Shown here piece by piece: positions 1 through 9,027 of a stretch of DNA of 64,000 nucleotides (position 1 is the first letter of the stretch; each line of letters begins with the position of its first letter). The notes below the pieces were generated by a model. It saw nothing but the letters and a program-made list of their open reading frames with translations. It had not been told where the DNA came from and made no database searches. This DNA is from Tunturiibacter empetritectus (GTDB lineage Bacteria; Acidobacteriota; Terriglobia; Terriglobales; Acidobacteriaceae). Location of the stretch: the NCBI RefSeq assembly GCF_013410875.1, contig NZ_JACCCU010000002.1:62001-126000 (forward strand), read 5' to 3'. Both the position numbers and the translations under genes were made by a program.

Positions 1-44
1 AGCCGAAGAATCAATCGGCTGGTCGTTTTATGTATCACATGTCT

Positions 45-1865
45 CTAAATGGCATACCTTCCAGCCTTCAGGACGTGCTGAGCCACCTGCCGCCTCAGCT
101 TGATCGTATCCGCCGAGTCATGCTTGGAGAGTCGGCGGAGAATCGTAAGCTGCGTCCGCAGCATGTCCCCCTCAGCTACCGCCGCAATCACCTTCCGCGC
201 CGAAAGCTCCACCGTAGCCATCGCCTTATCGGCATAGATCCGTGCCATCGCAACCTGCACAGCCGAAGCCTCCGCCGACTGTCCTTCTGCAATCTTCTCC
301 GCCCGCAGAATCGCACTCTCCATCGCGAACACCTCGATAATCATGTCCGAAATCGCCCCCATCACCTCCTGCTCGTCCGCGATCTGCGTCATATACTTCT
401 GCGTCGCGGCCCCAGCGACAAACAACGTCAGCTTCTTTGCGTTCGCCAGCAGGTTGCGCTCCTCACCCAGCGGCCCCTCGCGCTCCACCCTCTCGCTCGG
501 GCCGGACATCACCTCATCCATCAGCTTCTTGATCGCCGGCATCAGCGCCAGCTTCCCGCTCATCGCCGACTTCATCAGCCAGCCGGTGATAATCAGCCGA
601 TTGATCTCATTGGTCCCCTCGAAGATCCGATTAATTCGCGCATCCCGATAAGCCCGCTCCGCCGGAAACTCCTCAACATAGCCATAGCCCGCGAAGATCT
701 GCAGCGTCTCATCGACAACCATATCCAGCATCTCGCTCGCCCACACCTTCACAATCGAGCACTCCACCGCATAGTCCTCAATCCGCTTCTGAATCTCCTT
801 CGTATCGTTCTTATCCACACCCGCCAGAGCCTTATCAATCAGCCCTACCGTGCGATAACAAACTGCCCCGCCCACAAAAATCCCAGTGGCGCAGTTCGCA
901 ATCTTCTCCTGGATCAACCCAAACTCCGAGATCGACTTGCCAAACGCCTTCCGATCGATCGCGTATCGAATCCCATTGTTAAGCGCCATCCGAGCGCCGC
1001 CAATCGCGGCATTGCCCAACTTGTATCGCCCCACATTCAGAATGTTGAACGCAATATGGTGGCCCTTCCCCACCTCCCCCAGCAGGCTGCCAACAGGAAT
1101 CACGCAGTCCGTCAAAATCAGCGGACACGTCGAGCTGCCGCGAATCCCCAGCTTGTGTTCTTCCTTCCCCTGCGTAAAGCCAGGCGTTCCCCGCTCGATC
1201 AAAAACGCCGTCAGCTTCTCCTTCCCCGCATCCGGTCCCTCCGGAATCGCGCACTTCGCAAACACCGTAAACAGATCCGCAAACCCCGCATTCGAGATCC
1301 ACATCTTTTCGCCATTCAGCGTGTACGTCTTCCCATCCGGAGACAGCACCGCCTTCGTCTTCGCATTCACCGCGTCCGAACCGCTCGTCGACTCCGACAA
1401 CGCATATGCCGAAACAATCTCACCCGAAGCAATCTTTGGCAGATACTTCTTCTTCTGTTCCGCATTGCCGTACCAGACTAGCGGCAGCGTACCGATCCCG
1501 GTATGCGCCGAGAACGCCACCGAAAAGCTGGCCTGCTTCGAGATATTCTCCGCAACAATAGCCGACGTAGCCTTATCCATCTCCAGGCCGCCATACTCCT
1601 CAGGAATATCGATCGCGGTAAGCCCAAGCTCCGCAGCCTCCTTCAGCAGGCGCTTCGTGACCGAAAAATCCTTCGCCTCAATCGAGTCCGACGCAGGCAT
1701 AATCTCGTTCACCGCAAAGTTTGCCGTCGTCTCCGCAATCTGTTTATGCTCGTCGGTAAAATCCTCAGGGAAGAAACAATCCGTAGGCGTCGGATCGCTG
1801 ATAAGAAAGCTGCCACCAGCGATGCGGGTAGCGGTAGTCGGTTCGGGGGTCGTCATCGTTGCCAT
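45..1865 (-). CDS. fadE: Acyl-CoA dehydrogenase, long-chain FadE type
   Basis: Flavin enzyme for the first step of beta-oxidation (acyl-CoA to trans-2-enoyl-CoA). The 606 residues are longer than the usual 380-residue acyl-CoA dehydrogenase because of a C-terminal helical extension, as in VLCAD and Bacillus FadE. Visible are the N-terminal helical domain, the beta-barrel stretch around YALSESTSGSDAVNAKT, and the catalytic-base region IFEGTNEINR near residue 410, where the Glu of EGT is the base. It is the last gene of a minus-strand run starting with the hydroxyacyl-CoA dehydrogenase/hydratase at 6156 and a thiolase at 3532, so it probably shares their promoter. No signal peptide. Family assignment is secure; chain-length preference is inferred from size. 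Confidence 0.93.
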   Translation of the reverse strand: MATMTTPEPTTATRIAGGSFLISDPTPTDCFFPEDFTDEHKQIAETTANFAVNEIMPASDSIEAKDFSVTKRLLKEAAELGLTAIDIPEEYGGLEMDKATSAIVAENISKQASFSVAFSAHTGIGTLPLVWYGNAEQKKKYLPKIASGEIVSAYALSESTSGSDAVNAKTKAVLSPDGKTYTLNGEKMWISNAGFADLFTVFAKCAIPEGPDAGKEKLTAFLIERGTPGFTQGKEEHKLGIRGSSTCPLILTDCVIPVGSLLGEVGKGHHIAFNILNVGRYKLGNAAIGGARMALNNGIRYAIDRKAFGKSISEFGLIQEKIANCATGIFVGGAVCYRTVGLIDKALAGVDKNDTKEIQKRIEDYAVECSIVKVWASEMLDMVVDETLQIFAGYGYVEEFPAERAYRDARINRIFEGTNEINRLIITGWLMKSAMSGKLALMPAIKKLMDEVMSGPSERVEREGPLGEERNLLANAKKLTLFVAGAATQKYMTQIADEQEVMGAISDMIIEVFAMESAILRAEKIAEGQSAEASAVQVAMARIYADKAMATVELSARKVIAAVAEGDMLRTQLTILRRLSKHDSADTIKLRRQVAQHVLKAGRYAI

Positions 1866-1906
1866 GGTGTTACTCCTTCTATAGCTTCTACGCTCAAGGT
1901 TGCAAA

Positions 1907-2350
1907 CTAATCCACTTCAGCAATCAGTTCTTCGGGCTTAGTGGCCTTCCATCGAACAACACAATGTTGGCCCTTCCAGCGAAACGTCTGCAGTTGTGCT
2001 TCAGCGAGTGATACCGACGGTTGTTCCACAGTAATCCACCGTTCATGCTCTACACCATCCGAGACATACTTCGCCAGAATTGAAACTTCGTAGAGCGCCG
2101 TTTTGCCACCCTTGGCATAGCTCACCGTCTGTATCATCTCCGGGCGGACCTCTTCGACAATGGCTGTGGCGCACTTCCAGTGTTGTTGAATCTCTTGATG
2201 GTGTCGGTGCTTGATAAAGAAAACTACTGCGACAACCACCGCAATCACCGCGACATATCCACTCACTACTCGAATCTGATGCCAGTCACTCCGGCCCGCT
2301 GGACGCAATCTGCTCCAGGCTCTTCGATCCGACTTGGAGTATGTACGCAT
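1907..2350 (-). CDS. Hypothetical single-pass membrane protein inside the fad operon
   Basis: Not recognised. The 147-residue protein has a basic N terminus (about 25 residues with many Arg), one strong membrane segment at about residues 28-46 (VVSGYVAVIAVVVAVVFFIK), and a C-terminal soluble domain of mainly beta character. The layout resembles DUF3592-like proteins, but I cannot assign it to that family. It lies 3 bp after the thiolase start-side gene ends its neighbour relation (thiolase stop at 2354, this start at 2350) and 41 bp before the acyl-CoA dehydrogenase start, so it is almost certainly co-transcribed with the beta-oxidation genes. A role in lipid metabolism is only suggested by position. 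Confidence 0.75.
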   Translation of the reverse strand: MRTYSKSDRRAWSRLRPAGRSDWHQIRVVSGYVAVIAVVVAVVFFIKHRHHQEIQQHWKCATAIVEEVRPEMIQTVSYAKGGKTALYEVSILAKYVSDGVEHERWITVEQPSVSLAEAQLQTFRWKGQHCVVRWKATKPEELIAEVD

Positions 2351-2353
2351 TCT

Positions 2354-3532
2354 CTAACTCAGAGCCTCATAGATCCCAGCCGCTCCCATCCCGCCCCCAA
2401 CACACATCGTCACAATCCCATACTTCGCCTTGCGCCGAGGCATCTCCCGCAGCAAAGTAGCCGTCAACTTCGCCCCCGTACAGCCAAGCGGGTGCCCCAG
2501 CGCAATCGCGCCCCCGTTCACATTTACCTTCGCCGGATCAATCCCCAGCACCTTCAACACCGCCAGCGACTGCGCCGCAAACGCCTCGTTCAACTCGAAG
2601 AGATCAATATCCTCAAGCGACAACCCAGCCATCTTCAGCACCTTGGGAATGGCATGGATTGGCCCAATCCCCATCTCCTCCGGATCACACCCCGCATAAG
2701 CGAACGCAAGAAACTTACCCATCGGCTTGATCCCAAGCTGCGCCGCGCGCTCGGCTGACATCACCACCGCCGCCGCCGCTCCATCGGACGTCTGGCTCGA
2801 GTTCCCCGCCGTCACAGTTCCCTTCGCATGAAACACCGGCTTCAACTTCGCCAGCGCCTCCAGCGACGTATCGGCACGCGGCCCCTCATCCTGCTTGAAC
2901 GTAGACTCGGTCGTCTTTGCCTTCTTCCCATTCGGCATAGTATTTGTAACCGTCACCGAAACAATCTCATCGTCGAACTTCCCGGCTGCAATCGCAGCCA
3001 GAGCCTTCTGATGGCTCTCATACGAAAACTGATCCATCTGCTCCCGAGTGATCCCGTAGTGAGTCGCCACCCTCTCCGCCGTCAGCCCCATCGACATATA
3101 TGACCCAGGATAGTTCTCCACCAGCCACGGATTCACCGAGATCTTATTACCGCCAAACGGAACATACGACATGCTCTCCGTCCCACCCGCAACAATGCAA
3201 TCCGCGGATCCGCCACGAATCCGATCCGCCGCCAGCGCAATCGACTGCAACCCCGACGCACAGTAGCGATTGATCGTCATCCCCGCAGTCGTAACCGGCA
3301 ACCCCGCACGGAAGCTGGCAACCTTCGCCACATTCATCCCCTGCTCTGCCTCAGGCATCGCGCAGCCCAGAATCACATCTTCAATCTCCGCCTTATCAAG
3401 CTGCGGAATACGCTCCAAAGCCCCGGAGATGGCAACGGCAGCCAGATCATCCGGGCGGGTAGTCCGAAGAGTTCCGCGAGGAGCCTTCCCAACAGCGGTA
3501 CGTACAGCCGATGCAATAATGACGTCTTTCAT
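2354..3532 (-). CDS. fadA: Acetyl-CoA C-acyltransferase (3-ketoacyl-CoA thiolase)
   Basis: Thiolytic cleavage of 3-ketoacyl-CoA, the last step of each beta-oxidation round. The 392 residues are the normal thiolase length. The acyl-accepting cysteine is in [10 protein letters not shown] (about residue 89). The C-terminal signatures [19 protein letters not shown] (catalytic His) and [10 protein letters not shown] (second catalytic Cys) are intact. It sits between the multifunctional enzyme (stop at 3637) and the small membrane protein (start 2350), all on the minus strand. Cytosolic. Thiolase subtype (degradative rather than biosynthetic) is inferred from the operon. Confidence 0.95.
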   Translation of the reverse strand: MKDVIIASAVRTAVGKAPRGTLRTTRPDDLAAVAISGALERIPQLDKAEIEDVILGCAMPEAEQGMNVAKVASFRAGLPVTTAGMTINRYCASGLQSIALAADRIRGGSADCIVAGGTESMSYVPFGGNKISVNPWLVENYPGSYMSMGLTAERVATHYGITREQMDQFSYESHQKALAAIAAGKFDDEIVSVTVTNTMPNGKKAKTTESTFKQDEGPRADTSLEALAKLKPVFHAKGTVTAGNSSQTSDGAAAAVVMSAERAAQLGIKPMGKFLAFAYAGCDPEEMGIGPIHAIPKVLKMAGLSLEDIDLFELNEAFAAQSLAVLKVLGIDPAKVNVNGGAIALGHPLGCTGAKLTATLLREMPRRKAKYGIVTMCVGGGMGAAGIYEALS

Positions 3533-3636
3533 AACCCACTAACTCCCGACTTCTGTCTCCGAATCTACTCCGAAGACCGTAGATAAACCCATCTTTTAAG
3601 GATGAACTTGTAAACCTGACCGCGAACAATGCACTC

Positions 3637-6156
3637 CTAATTCCGCAAAGGCTTGCCCGTCTTCAACGTAAACGCAATTCGCTCCTGCGTCTTCTTCTCT
3701 CCACACAACGACAGAAACGCCTCGCGCTCCAGATCCAGCAGATACTGCTCCGTCACCGGAGTACCCGGCGTAACTTTGCCCCCACACAGCGCATACGCCA
3801 CCCAGTTCGCAATCTTCGCATCATGGTCCGAGATGTACTGCCCCTCCCGCATCGTCCACACCGCCAGCTTCAGCGTAGCCAGTGCATTCTCCCCCGGAGC
3901 CGCAATGTCAGTCCGAGGTGCAGGTGCACTATAACCAGCATCAGCGATCGCGCGAGCCTTCGTCTTCGCATCCGTCAACAGCCGTTCGCGATTCATCGTA
4001 ATGCTGTCCGACTGCTTGAAGAATCCAAACGAACGAGCCTCTGCCGCACTGGTCGAGACCTTCGCCATCGCAATCGTCTCGAAGTTCTTCTTCAGCGCCT
4101 CAAAGATCTCCACGCCCTCGCCACGGGCATCCGGACGAATGCTCGATCCCGCCTCCACCGACCGGATCGTCATCTCTTTACAGCCGCCGCCACCAGGAAT
4201 CAACCCCACACCAGCCTCCACCAAACCCATATACAACTCCGAATGCGGCTGACGCGCAGCGCCATGAAGCGCAATCTCCACGCCCCCGCCGAGACACATC
4301 CCATACGGCGCAACCACCACAGGACGCGGACAAAACTTAATGGCCTGCGTCATATTCTGAAACGCCCGCACCGCCATCTCCACCTCATCCCACTCCTCCT
4401 CCTGAATCCCAAGAAGAAGCTGCATCAGATTCGCGCCCACCGAAAAATTAGTCGAGTCCCCCGTAATAACAAACGCCTCGAAGTTGCCCACCATCTCACT
4501 CGTTGGCTTCAGCGTCTGCGTAATCAGATTGACGATGTCATCGCCCAGCGCATTCATCTTCGAGTGCAACTCAATCCCCGCCACCCCATCGCCCAGATCG
4601 ATCACCGACGCGCCCGGGTTCTTCTTCACCACCCCATTCGCCTTCTTGATCACCCCCAGCGAAGTCACGCCCTCCGCCGTCACAACCGGCTTGTACTCCC
4701 CGCTGACTGGATCAAAGAACAGCCGCCCCGAAACCACCGAAGCATCATCCTTGTACCACGCAGGATTCGCCTCCCCATGCTTCTCCGCATAAGCCAGCAA
4801 CTTCTCCACATTCGCCGAAACCGGCGCACCCGCAGCCCGCATCTTCTCCGTCGTGGCGCGCACACCCGCAGCATCGAACATCTCAAAAGGCCCAAGCTCC
4901 CAGTTGAACCCGGTCTTCATCGCCTGATCGATCTCAACGATATTGTCCGCAATCTCCGGCACCCGATTCGCACTATACGTAAACAGCTCCGTCAGCAGCG
5001 GCCAGTAAAACGCAGCCGCCTTATCCTTCGTCACATCCGCGTGCAGCAACTGCGCAATCCGAGCAGGCGTCGACTCCACATTCTTCGCCATCTCGATCGC
5101 CGGAAACTTCGGCCGCGTGCTCGGCTTATAGTCCAGCGTCTGCCAGTCCAAAACGTGCCGCAGGTCGCGCCCCTCCGCGTCCTTGCCTTCCTTCTTGTAA
5201 AAACCCTGCTTCGTCTTATCCCCGAGCCACTTCCTCTCGAGCATCTTGCCGATGAAAGGAGCCAGCTTCACCTCAGCGCGCTCATCTTTAATCTTTTCCG
5301 CCTGCGCGGAGAAATTCGTAGCCACATGCGCCAGCACGTCTACTCCAACCATATCGCCCAGCCGGAACGTCCCCGTCTTCGGCCAGCCCAATGCCGAGCC
5401 CGTCAACGTATCGACCTCTTCAATCGACAGCCCCTGCTCCTGCATCAACCGAATCGCATTACCCATCGAGAACGTGCCGATACGATTAGCAATAAAGTTC
5501 GGCGTATCGTGCGAGTGAACAATCGCCTTCCCCAGCCGCAGATCGCAGAAGTGCTCCACCGCCGCAATATCCGCCGGGTCCGTATCCGGAGTTCGAATCA
5601 CCTCCAGCAGCCGCATATACCGCGGCGGATTGAAGAAGTGCGTTCCAAACCAATGGCGCCGCAGCTCCATCGGCATCCCCTCCACTATCTTGTGAATCGG
5701 CAACCCGCTCGTGTTGCTCGTAAGTATCGAGTCCTTCCGGCGATGTTGCAGCACCTTCTCCAGCAGCGCCCGCTTGATCTCAAGATTCTCCGCCACCACC
5801 TCGATGATCCAGTCGCAGTCCGCAATCAAAGCCAGATCGTCCTCGAAGTTGCCAATCGTGATCAGCCGCGCACTCTCCGGCGCATAGAAAGCAGCAGGCT
5901 TCGACTTCTTCAACCCATCCATCGCCGCCAGCACAAACTTGTTTCGCTCCTGCTTCGGCGCACTAGCGTCGATGCCAGGCGGAACGATATCCAGCAGAAC
6001 CACCGGCAACCCAGCGTTCGCAATATGCGCCGCGATACGCGATCCCATGGTTCCCGCGCCAAGCACCGCAACCTTGTTGATCTGTCTGTGATCCCGGGAG
6101 GGGCTATGCTTTCCCGAACTCTGTGGTGTAGGTGCTTCGATGGTGCTGGAAGGCAT
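3637..6156 (-). CDS. fadN: 3-hydroxyacyl-CoA dehydrogenase / enoyl-CoA hydratase fusion (FadN type)
   Basis: Two-domain beta-oxidation enzyme of about 839 residues. The N-terminal NAD-binding domain carries VAVLGAGTMGSRIAAH at about residues 29-44, followed by the dehydrogenase core with HWFGTHFFNPP. The crotonase-like hydratase is C-terminal, with VEIALH and the glycine-rich MCLGGG. This order (dehydrogenase first) is that of Bacillus FadN and opposite to E. coli FadB. The start at 6156 is chosen because GGAG lies 10 bp upstream; a longer reading from 6243 would run through the promoter described below. First gene of a fadN-fadA-membrane protein-fadE unit. Confidence 0.92.
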   Translation of the reverse strand: MPSSTIEAPTPQSSGKHSPSRDHRQINKVAVLGAGTMGSRIAAHIANAGLPVVLLDIVPPGIDASAPKQERNKFVLAAMDGLKKSKPAAFYAPESARLITIGNFEDDLALIADCDWIIEVVAENLEIKRALLEKVLQHRRKDSILTSNTSGLPIHKIVEGMPMELRRHWFGTHFFNPPRYMRLLEVIRTPDTDPADIAAVEHFCDLRLGKAIVHSHDTPNFIANRIGTFSMGNAIRLMQEQGLSIEEVDTLTGSALGWPKTGTFRLGDMVGVDVLAHVATNFSAQAEKIKDERAEVKLAPFIGKMLERKWLGDKTKQGFYKKEGKDAEGRDLRHVLDWQTLDYKPSTRPKFPAIEMAKNVESTPARIAQLLHADVTKDKAAAFYWPLLTELFTYSANRVPEIADNIVEIDQAMKTGFNWELGPFEMFDAAGVRATTEKMRAAGAPVSANVEKLLAYAEKHGEANPAWYKDDASVVSGRLFFDPVSGEYKPVVTAEGVTSLGVIKKANGVVKKNPGASVIDLGDGVAGIELHSKMNALGDDIVNLITQTLKPTSEMVGNFEAFVITGDSTNFSVGANLMQLLLGIQEEEWDEVEMAVRAFQNMTQAIKFCPRPVVVAPYGMCLGGGVEIALHGAARQPHSELYMGLVEAGVGLIPGGGGCKEMTIRSVEAGSSIRPDARGEGVEIFEALKKNFETIAMAKVSTSAAEARSFGFFKQSDSITMNRERLLTDAKTKARAIADAGYSAPAPRTDIAAPGENALATLKLAVWTMREGQYISDHDAKIANWVAYALCGGKVTPGTPVTEQYLLDLEREAFLSLCGEKKTQERIAFTLKTGKPLRN

Positions 6157-6197
6157 GGTCAAAGGCTCCGGCGGGCAGGAATACCCGAACGATGCGA

Positions 6198-6227
6198 AGC
6201 ATACTGAATGACCATTCAGTCCGTCAA
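6198..6227 (-). promoter_or_regulatory. Sigma-70-type promoter of the fad operon with operator in its spacer
   Basis: On the minus strand TTGACG (6222-6227) and TATGCT (6198-6203) are separated by 18 bp. The spacer is almost exactly filled by ACTGAATGACCATTCAGT (6203-6220), a perfect inverted repeat with 8-bp arms and a 2-bp centre. The hexamer TGAATG/CATTCA is the half-site known from Bacillus FadR (TetR family) operators. The start codon of the first fad gene is 42 bp further downstream. Repression relieved by long-chain acyl-CoA is inferred from that similarity; no tetR-type gene is in the window. Confidence 0.7.
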
Positions 6228-6403
6228 GTAAACAGTCCTTCAATTTGGCAAATCACTCATTGCAAATGGGTAACAGCCGCTTGGCAGCAGCGCCTCACAA
6301 GCCAATCCCTTTACCCGAGGTCAGCCACTGCGACCACTCCAGCCCTCACGCAAGGCATACCCGTGCCGCAGTCGAGCAACCTGCCGCTACCATCCAATAC
6401 CGC

Positions 6404-7657
6404 CTAATGCCTCGACGCCGCGAGTCGATGCATCTCAGATCCCGCCATCAGGAATCCACCCACGCCATATACATAGCTGGCCGAAAGCTTGAACTTGCCC
6501 GGCTGCGCATCAATCGGCTGAATCGAACCCAGCCGCCCATCCGCATAGATGTGTCCAAGCATTCCCTTCCACGACCTCTCCACCACCGGAAGATAAGTCT
6601 TGCGATCGAGAATCTTTTCATTGATCCCGTACGCCATCGCAAACGTAAAGAACGCCGACCCCGACACCTCCGGCAGTTCGTAAGACTCAGGATCCAGCAG
6701 CCCTGACCGCCACAATCCATCCGGGCTCTGAACCGCCGCCAGCCTCTCCGCCATCTCGCGAAACTGCGCCACATACTTCGGCCGAGAAGGATAGTCCGCC
6801 GGCATAATCCGCAGCACATTCACCAGCGCACCCATCACCCAGCCGTTGCCGCGCGACCAGAAGATCGGCTTGCCATTCTCCTGCTTCTGCACAAAGTACC
6901 GGCTGTCGCGAAAGTAAAGATGCTCCTGCGGGCTGTAAAGGCTCCCCGACGTAAGCCACCACTCATGATCCATATAGTCCAGATACTTCCGGTCCTTCGT
7001 AATCGCATACATCCGCAAGAGCACCGGGGGCGACATGAACAGCGCATCGCACCACCACCACAGCAGCTTGTTCGGATCATCCTCTCGCACAATCAGACGA
7101 TCCATAATTGCCTTCGTATCCGCCATCCGGACCGGCTGCCGATCGTCGCGATAGAGATCCAGATAAGCCTGCCCCAAAGCTTGATCATCGGCATGAGGGA
7201 ACCGCGCATCGAGCAGCGTCCACTCCGACCGCTCCGCCAGATGCAGCACCGCATCGCGATACTTCGGATCGCCGGTCGTCTTCGAAGCCGCCAGCAGACC
7301 ATCGTAGAGCGCCGCAAACGTCCACTGCTTATTGAACTGTGCCTCTGCGTGAGCAACCTGCCAGTCCGCAACTTTCTTTATCGCCGCATCGATCGCCTTC
7401 GGCTTCAACTCGCTCGAGAGTCCCGTTGCCAGCGGCCCAGGATCATCCGGCGCATCTCCCGCCGCGTGCCCGTCCACTGGCACAACCTTCGCCGCAGGAG
7501 CCACCACCGGAGCACTCTGCGCCAAGACGCCCATCGAAGCAGCGCTAACAAGCACACCAAAAACAACCCCACGCGAAGTTCTTGCCACCAATCGAGCCCG
7601 CGAACCAGCACCAGCACCCTGCAACCGCATCCCAAAATCCGAAAGAAACATCGTCAT
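6404..7657 (-). CDS. Secreted glycoside hydrolase family 88/105 (unsaturated rhamnogalacturonyl hydrolase-like)
   Basis: Predicted hydrolase of unsaturated uronyl-terminated oligosaccharides such as those released by pectate or rhamnogalacturonan lyases. After an N-terminal signal segment (hydrophobic stretch at about residues 28-46 ending MGVLAQSAP) come the alpha/alpha-barrel repeats. FPHADDQALGQAYLDLY and WWWCDALFMSPPVLLRMY correspond to the region with the catalytic Asp of YteR/YesR enzymes, and FWSRGNGWVMGAL is the typical conserved GH105 segment. The 417-residue length is normal. It starts 2 bp after the stop of the ROK regulator at 7660 and is probably co-transcribed with it. The exact substrate cannot be read from the sequence. 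Confidence 0.85.
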   Translation of the reverse strand: MTMFLSDFGMRLQGAGAGSRARLVARTSRGVVFGVLVSAASMGVLAQSAPVVAPAAKVVPVDGHAAGDAPDDPGPLATGLSSELKPKAIDAAIKKVADWQVAHAEAQFNKQWTFAALYDGLLAASKTTGDPKYRDAVLHLAERSEWTLLDARFPHADDQALGQAYLDLYRDDRQPVRMADTKAIMDRLIVREDDPNKLLWWWCDALFMSPPVLLRMYAITKDRKYLDYMDHEWWLTSGSLYSPQEHLYFRDSRYFVQKQENGKPIFWSRGNGWVMGALVNVLRIMPADYPSRPKYVAQFREMAERLAAVQSPDGLWRSGLLDPESYELPEVSGSAFFTFAMAYGINEKILDRKTYLPVVERSWKGMLGHIYADGRLGSIQPIDAQPGKFKLSASYVYGVGGFLMAGSEMHRLAASRH

Positions 7658-7659
7658 CC

Positions 7660-8832
7660 CTAAACAAGGCTCCCATTCATCACCAGCGCCACCGCACTCC
7701 GCAGGCGCGCCGTATTTCCTTCGAACGCAGGCCGCAGCCGCGGCGCCTTCGAAAGAGCATTCTGCTTCAGCTCCGCCTCAACAATCGGCCCAAACAGATA
7801 CCACGCAGCCGTAATATCCCCAACCACCACAATCTCGCTCGGAGCGAGCGCATTCGCAACCATTCTCAGTCCACGCCCAAGAAACGAAGACATCTTCTCC
7901 AGAGCCTTTACCGCATTGGCGTCATGCGACTGCGCCATCTTCACCAACGCCGCAAAGGTAGGCGGTGCACTCGCTCCACTTATCTCCTCGTAGTAGCGCA
8001 GCCCCGCGCGATTCGAGCTCACCGTCTCCCAGCACCCTCGCCCCCCGCATCCGCACCGCGGCCCGTTCATCTCCATCTGCACATGGCCAAACTCTCCCGC
8101 CATGCCGTTCGCCCCGCGCAGCACCTGCCCATTCGCAAAGATCCCCGTCCCAATCCCCTCCGACACATTCACCACCACCAGGTCATGCAACCCATCGCTA
8201 TCGCCAAACCAAACCTCCGACAACGCGCACGCATTTGCAACGTTATCCATCTCAACCCGCAGCCCAGTAGCCTTCTGAATGCGCGACTTGATACTCGAGA
8301 TTGGCCACTTCAGATTCGGCGCAAAGATCGGCTCATCCCTCAGCGGATCGGCGCGTCCCGGAAGACTGATTCCGATCCCGTCAAACGACTTGTCGCTATG
8401 CGCCGCCATCAGCTTGCGAATCGCCGCAATAATCGGCTGAATCGCCTTCTTCGGATCCTCCGGCAGCTCCACCACATTCTGCGCCACAATCTTGCCGCCA
8501 AGGTCAGTCACCGCAACCGTCGTCTGCGACGGATGAATATCCAGCGCAATCACAGCACGCTGATGATTCAGCTCCAGAAAAGTCGGCCGGCGTCCGCGAG
8601 GTGGCCGCCCCGTCGAGCCCTCCAAAATCCACCTCTCCTTAATCAGATCCTCCACAATCAGCGACACGGTACTGCGCTGCAGGCCCGAGACCCGGGCAAG
8701 ATCAGCACGCGAGAGTGGCTGCCGGGTGCGAACCAGATTGAAGACAAGGTTCCGGTTGATCTGGCGTGGCGTTTTATTCGACGCGCTCTGCCTGCGGGTA
8801 AAGGTGAATCGAGTCGATTGTGTGGTGGGCAT
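7660..8832 (-). CDS. ROK family transcriptional regulator
   Basis: NagC/XylR-type sugar-responsive regulator, 390 residues. The N-terminal winged helix-turn-helix is at about residues 20-80 (LVRTRQPLSRADLARVSG followed by STVSLIVEDLI). The C-terminal ROK domain carries the zinc-site pattern GEFGHVQM and CGCGGRGCWE and a sugar-binding Asp in VEMDNVANACA. It lies immediately upstream of the GH105 gene in the same direction, so it likely controls that gene and itself in response to a sugar ligand. The ligand is unknown. Confidence 0.9.
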   Translation of the reverse strand: MPTTQSTRFTFTRRQSASNKTPRQINRNLVFNLVRTRQPLSRADLARVSGLQRSTVSLIVEDLIKERWILEGSTGRPPRGRRPTFLELNHQRAVIALDIHPSQTTVAVTDLGGKIVAQNVVELPEDPKKAIQPIIAAIRKLMAAHSDKSFDGIGISLPGRADPLRDEPIFAPNLKWPISSIKSRIQKATGLRVEMDNVANACALSEVWFGDSDGLHDLVVVNVSEGIGTGIFANGQVLRGANGMAGEFGHVQMEMNGPRCGCGGRGCWETVSSNRAGLRYYEEISGASAPPTFAALVKMAQSHDANAVKALEKMSSFLGRGLRMVANALAPSEIVVVGDITAAWYLFGPIVEAELKQNALSKAPRLRPAFEGNTARLRSAVALVMNGSLV

Positions 8833-9027
8833 TGTTTAGCTTTCGTGTCTCATAAAATCAATTGGCGAAACCATATCAAACATACCAACTGGGCAAAACT
8901 CGAACTCAAGCTCAGCCGTTCGAAATCGTTCTCGAGCCGCCGCTCGCTCCACATCTTTGGCGACGAGTCTTTATATCACCGGAGGTCCACCATTTTGTAG
9001 ATACTTTGAATTATTGTTTTGAGGACC

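Noticed and set aside
3823..6207. 794-residue plus-strand open frame opposite the fadN-type gene (and similar long antisense frames at 30-1481, 7582-9000, 11924-12883)
   Set aside because: Products are Arg/His/Pro- or Gly/Val-rich with no family motifs; they are GC-driven mirror frames of well-supported genes.
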